Shown here: positions 5,524 to 5,627 of the stretch, piece by piece
Layout: each line of letters begins with the position of its first letter
Position numbering within the stretch: position 1 is the first letter of the stretch
NCBI GenBank assembly: GCA_021202305.1
Contig: JAJQDG010000091.1
Location: 1-5,627, forward strand
DNA length: 5,627 bases
DNA from: Candidatus Gastranaerophilales bacterium
GTDB taxonomy: Bacteria > Cyanobacteriota > Vampirovibrionia > Gastranaerophilales > Gastranaerophilaceae
Direction of reading: 5' to 3'
Notes under the pieces: generated by a model
The model's database searches: none
What the model saw: the letters and a program-made list of their open reading frames with translations, nothing else
Told to the model about the DNA's origin: nothing
Program-made: the position numbers and the translations under genes

Positions 5524-5627
5524 CCTCCGTAAAAAGCCTGATAGCTTTTAAAAATCTTTTTTGTTAACAGTCTTTTGCCTTAATACTTTAAGGGCAAAAT
5601 AAATTCTTACCATCACTCCTTTCTAAC
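5524..5627 (-). other. Hairpin-rich intergenic or gene-end tract upstream of secD
   Basis: This 104-bp right-edge stretch has no clear gene. On the - strand it opens with AAAGGAG (5622-5616) and an overlapping TGATG: a TGA at 5615-5613 that could be the end of an upstream gene (visible residues V-R-K-E), and an ATG at 5613-5611 that opens a 21-codon frame to TAA at 5550-5548. The Shine-Dalgarno is only 2 nt from that ATG, too close to be convincing. A strong hairpin lies at 5573-5599 and a weak one (AAAAGC / GCTTTT) at 5532-5549, and a GGAGG (5528-5524) has no ATG, GTG or TTG at usable distance. The upstream gene cannot be identified. Confidence 0.4.
5573..5599. repeat. Inverted repeat (11-bp stem with one bulge)
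   Basis: TTTTGCCTTAA (5573-5583) pairs with TTAAGGGCAAAA (5588-5599) around a 4-nt loop, leaving one unpaired G. No T-run follows on either strand, so it is not a standard terminator. It might be an RNA 3'-end stem, part of a leader, or a protein-binding palindrome. Confidence 0.6.

Noticed and set aside
5514..5528. Strong GGAGG on the - strand followed 7 nt later by CTG in the secD frame
   Set aside because: A CTG start is unlikely, and translation would run through the terminator stem and promoter; most likely a chance feature of the gene-end tract.

Overview
The window is an ordinary bacterial chromosomal segment carrying housekeeping genes in an AT-rich genome. It suggests a Gram-negative or otherwise diderm organism that makes type IV pilin-like proteins. 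The prepilin-type C-terminus at the left edge ('DINNNGRPNT', then a DUF1566/Lcl-like domain), the AT-rich codon use and the gene set resemble gut-type Gastranaerophilales (Melainabacteria, non-photosynthetic relatives of Cyanobacteria). That placement is inference from recognition, not proof; Elusimicrobia are one alternative.

Left half, + strand: (1) the 3' end of a pilin-like surface protein gene, cut by the window edge (1-506). (2) A 289-bp gap (507-795) holding a good promoter candidate and a long leader with several inverted repeats. (3) rpsB (796-1584, ribosomal protein S2) and tsf (1595-2494, elongation factor Ts), a tight classical translation operon in which the tsf Shine-Dalgarno overlaps the rpsB stop codon. 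(4) A strong intrinsic terminator (2514-2550).

Right half, - strand, convergent with the above and read from right to left: an intrinsic terminator for something upstream (5491-5523), a compact extended -10 promoter (5461-5489), secD (5438-4125), secF (4111-3131), then a 107-bp gap and a small regulator-like gene with an XRE helix-turn-helix and a C-terminal four-cysteine zinc ribbon (3023-2586). SecD and SecF form the accessory membrane complex that uses the proton gradient to drive late steps of Sec-dependent export. The small gene's role is unknown. It may be read through from secDF or from its own weak promoter. The + strand terminator after tsf sits between the two convergent units and may serve both.

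I saw no mobile element, CRISPR array, tRNA or rRNA. No new multi-gene system is evident. The points most worth a second look are the HTH plus zinc-ribbon protein behind secDF, a C-x2-C-x2-C cluster inside EF-Ts, the structured rpsB leader, and the hairpin-rich tract upstream of secD.
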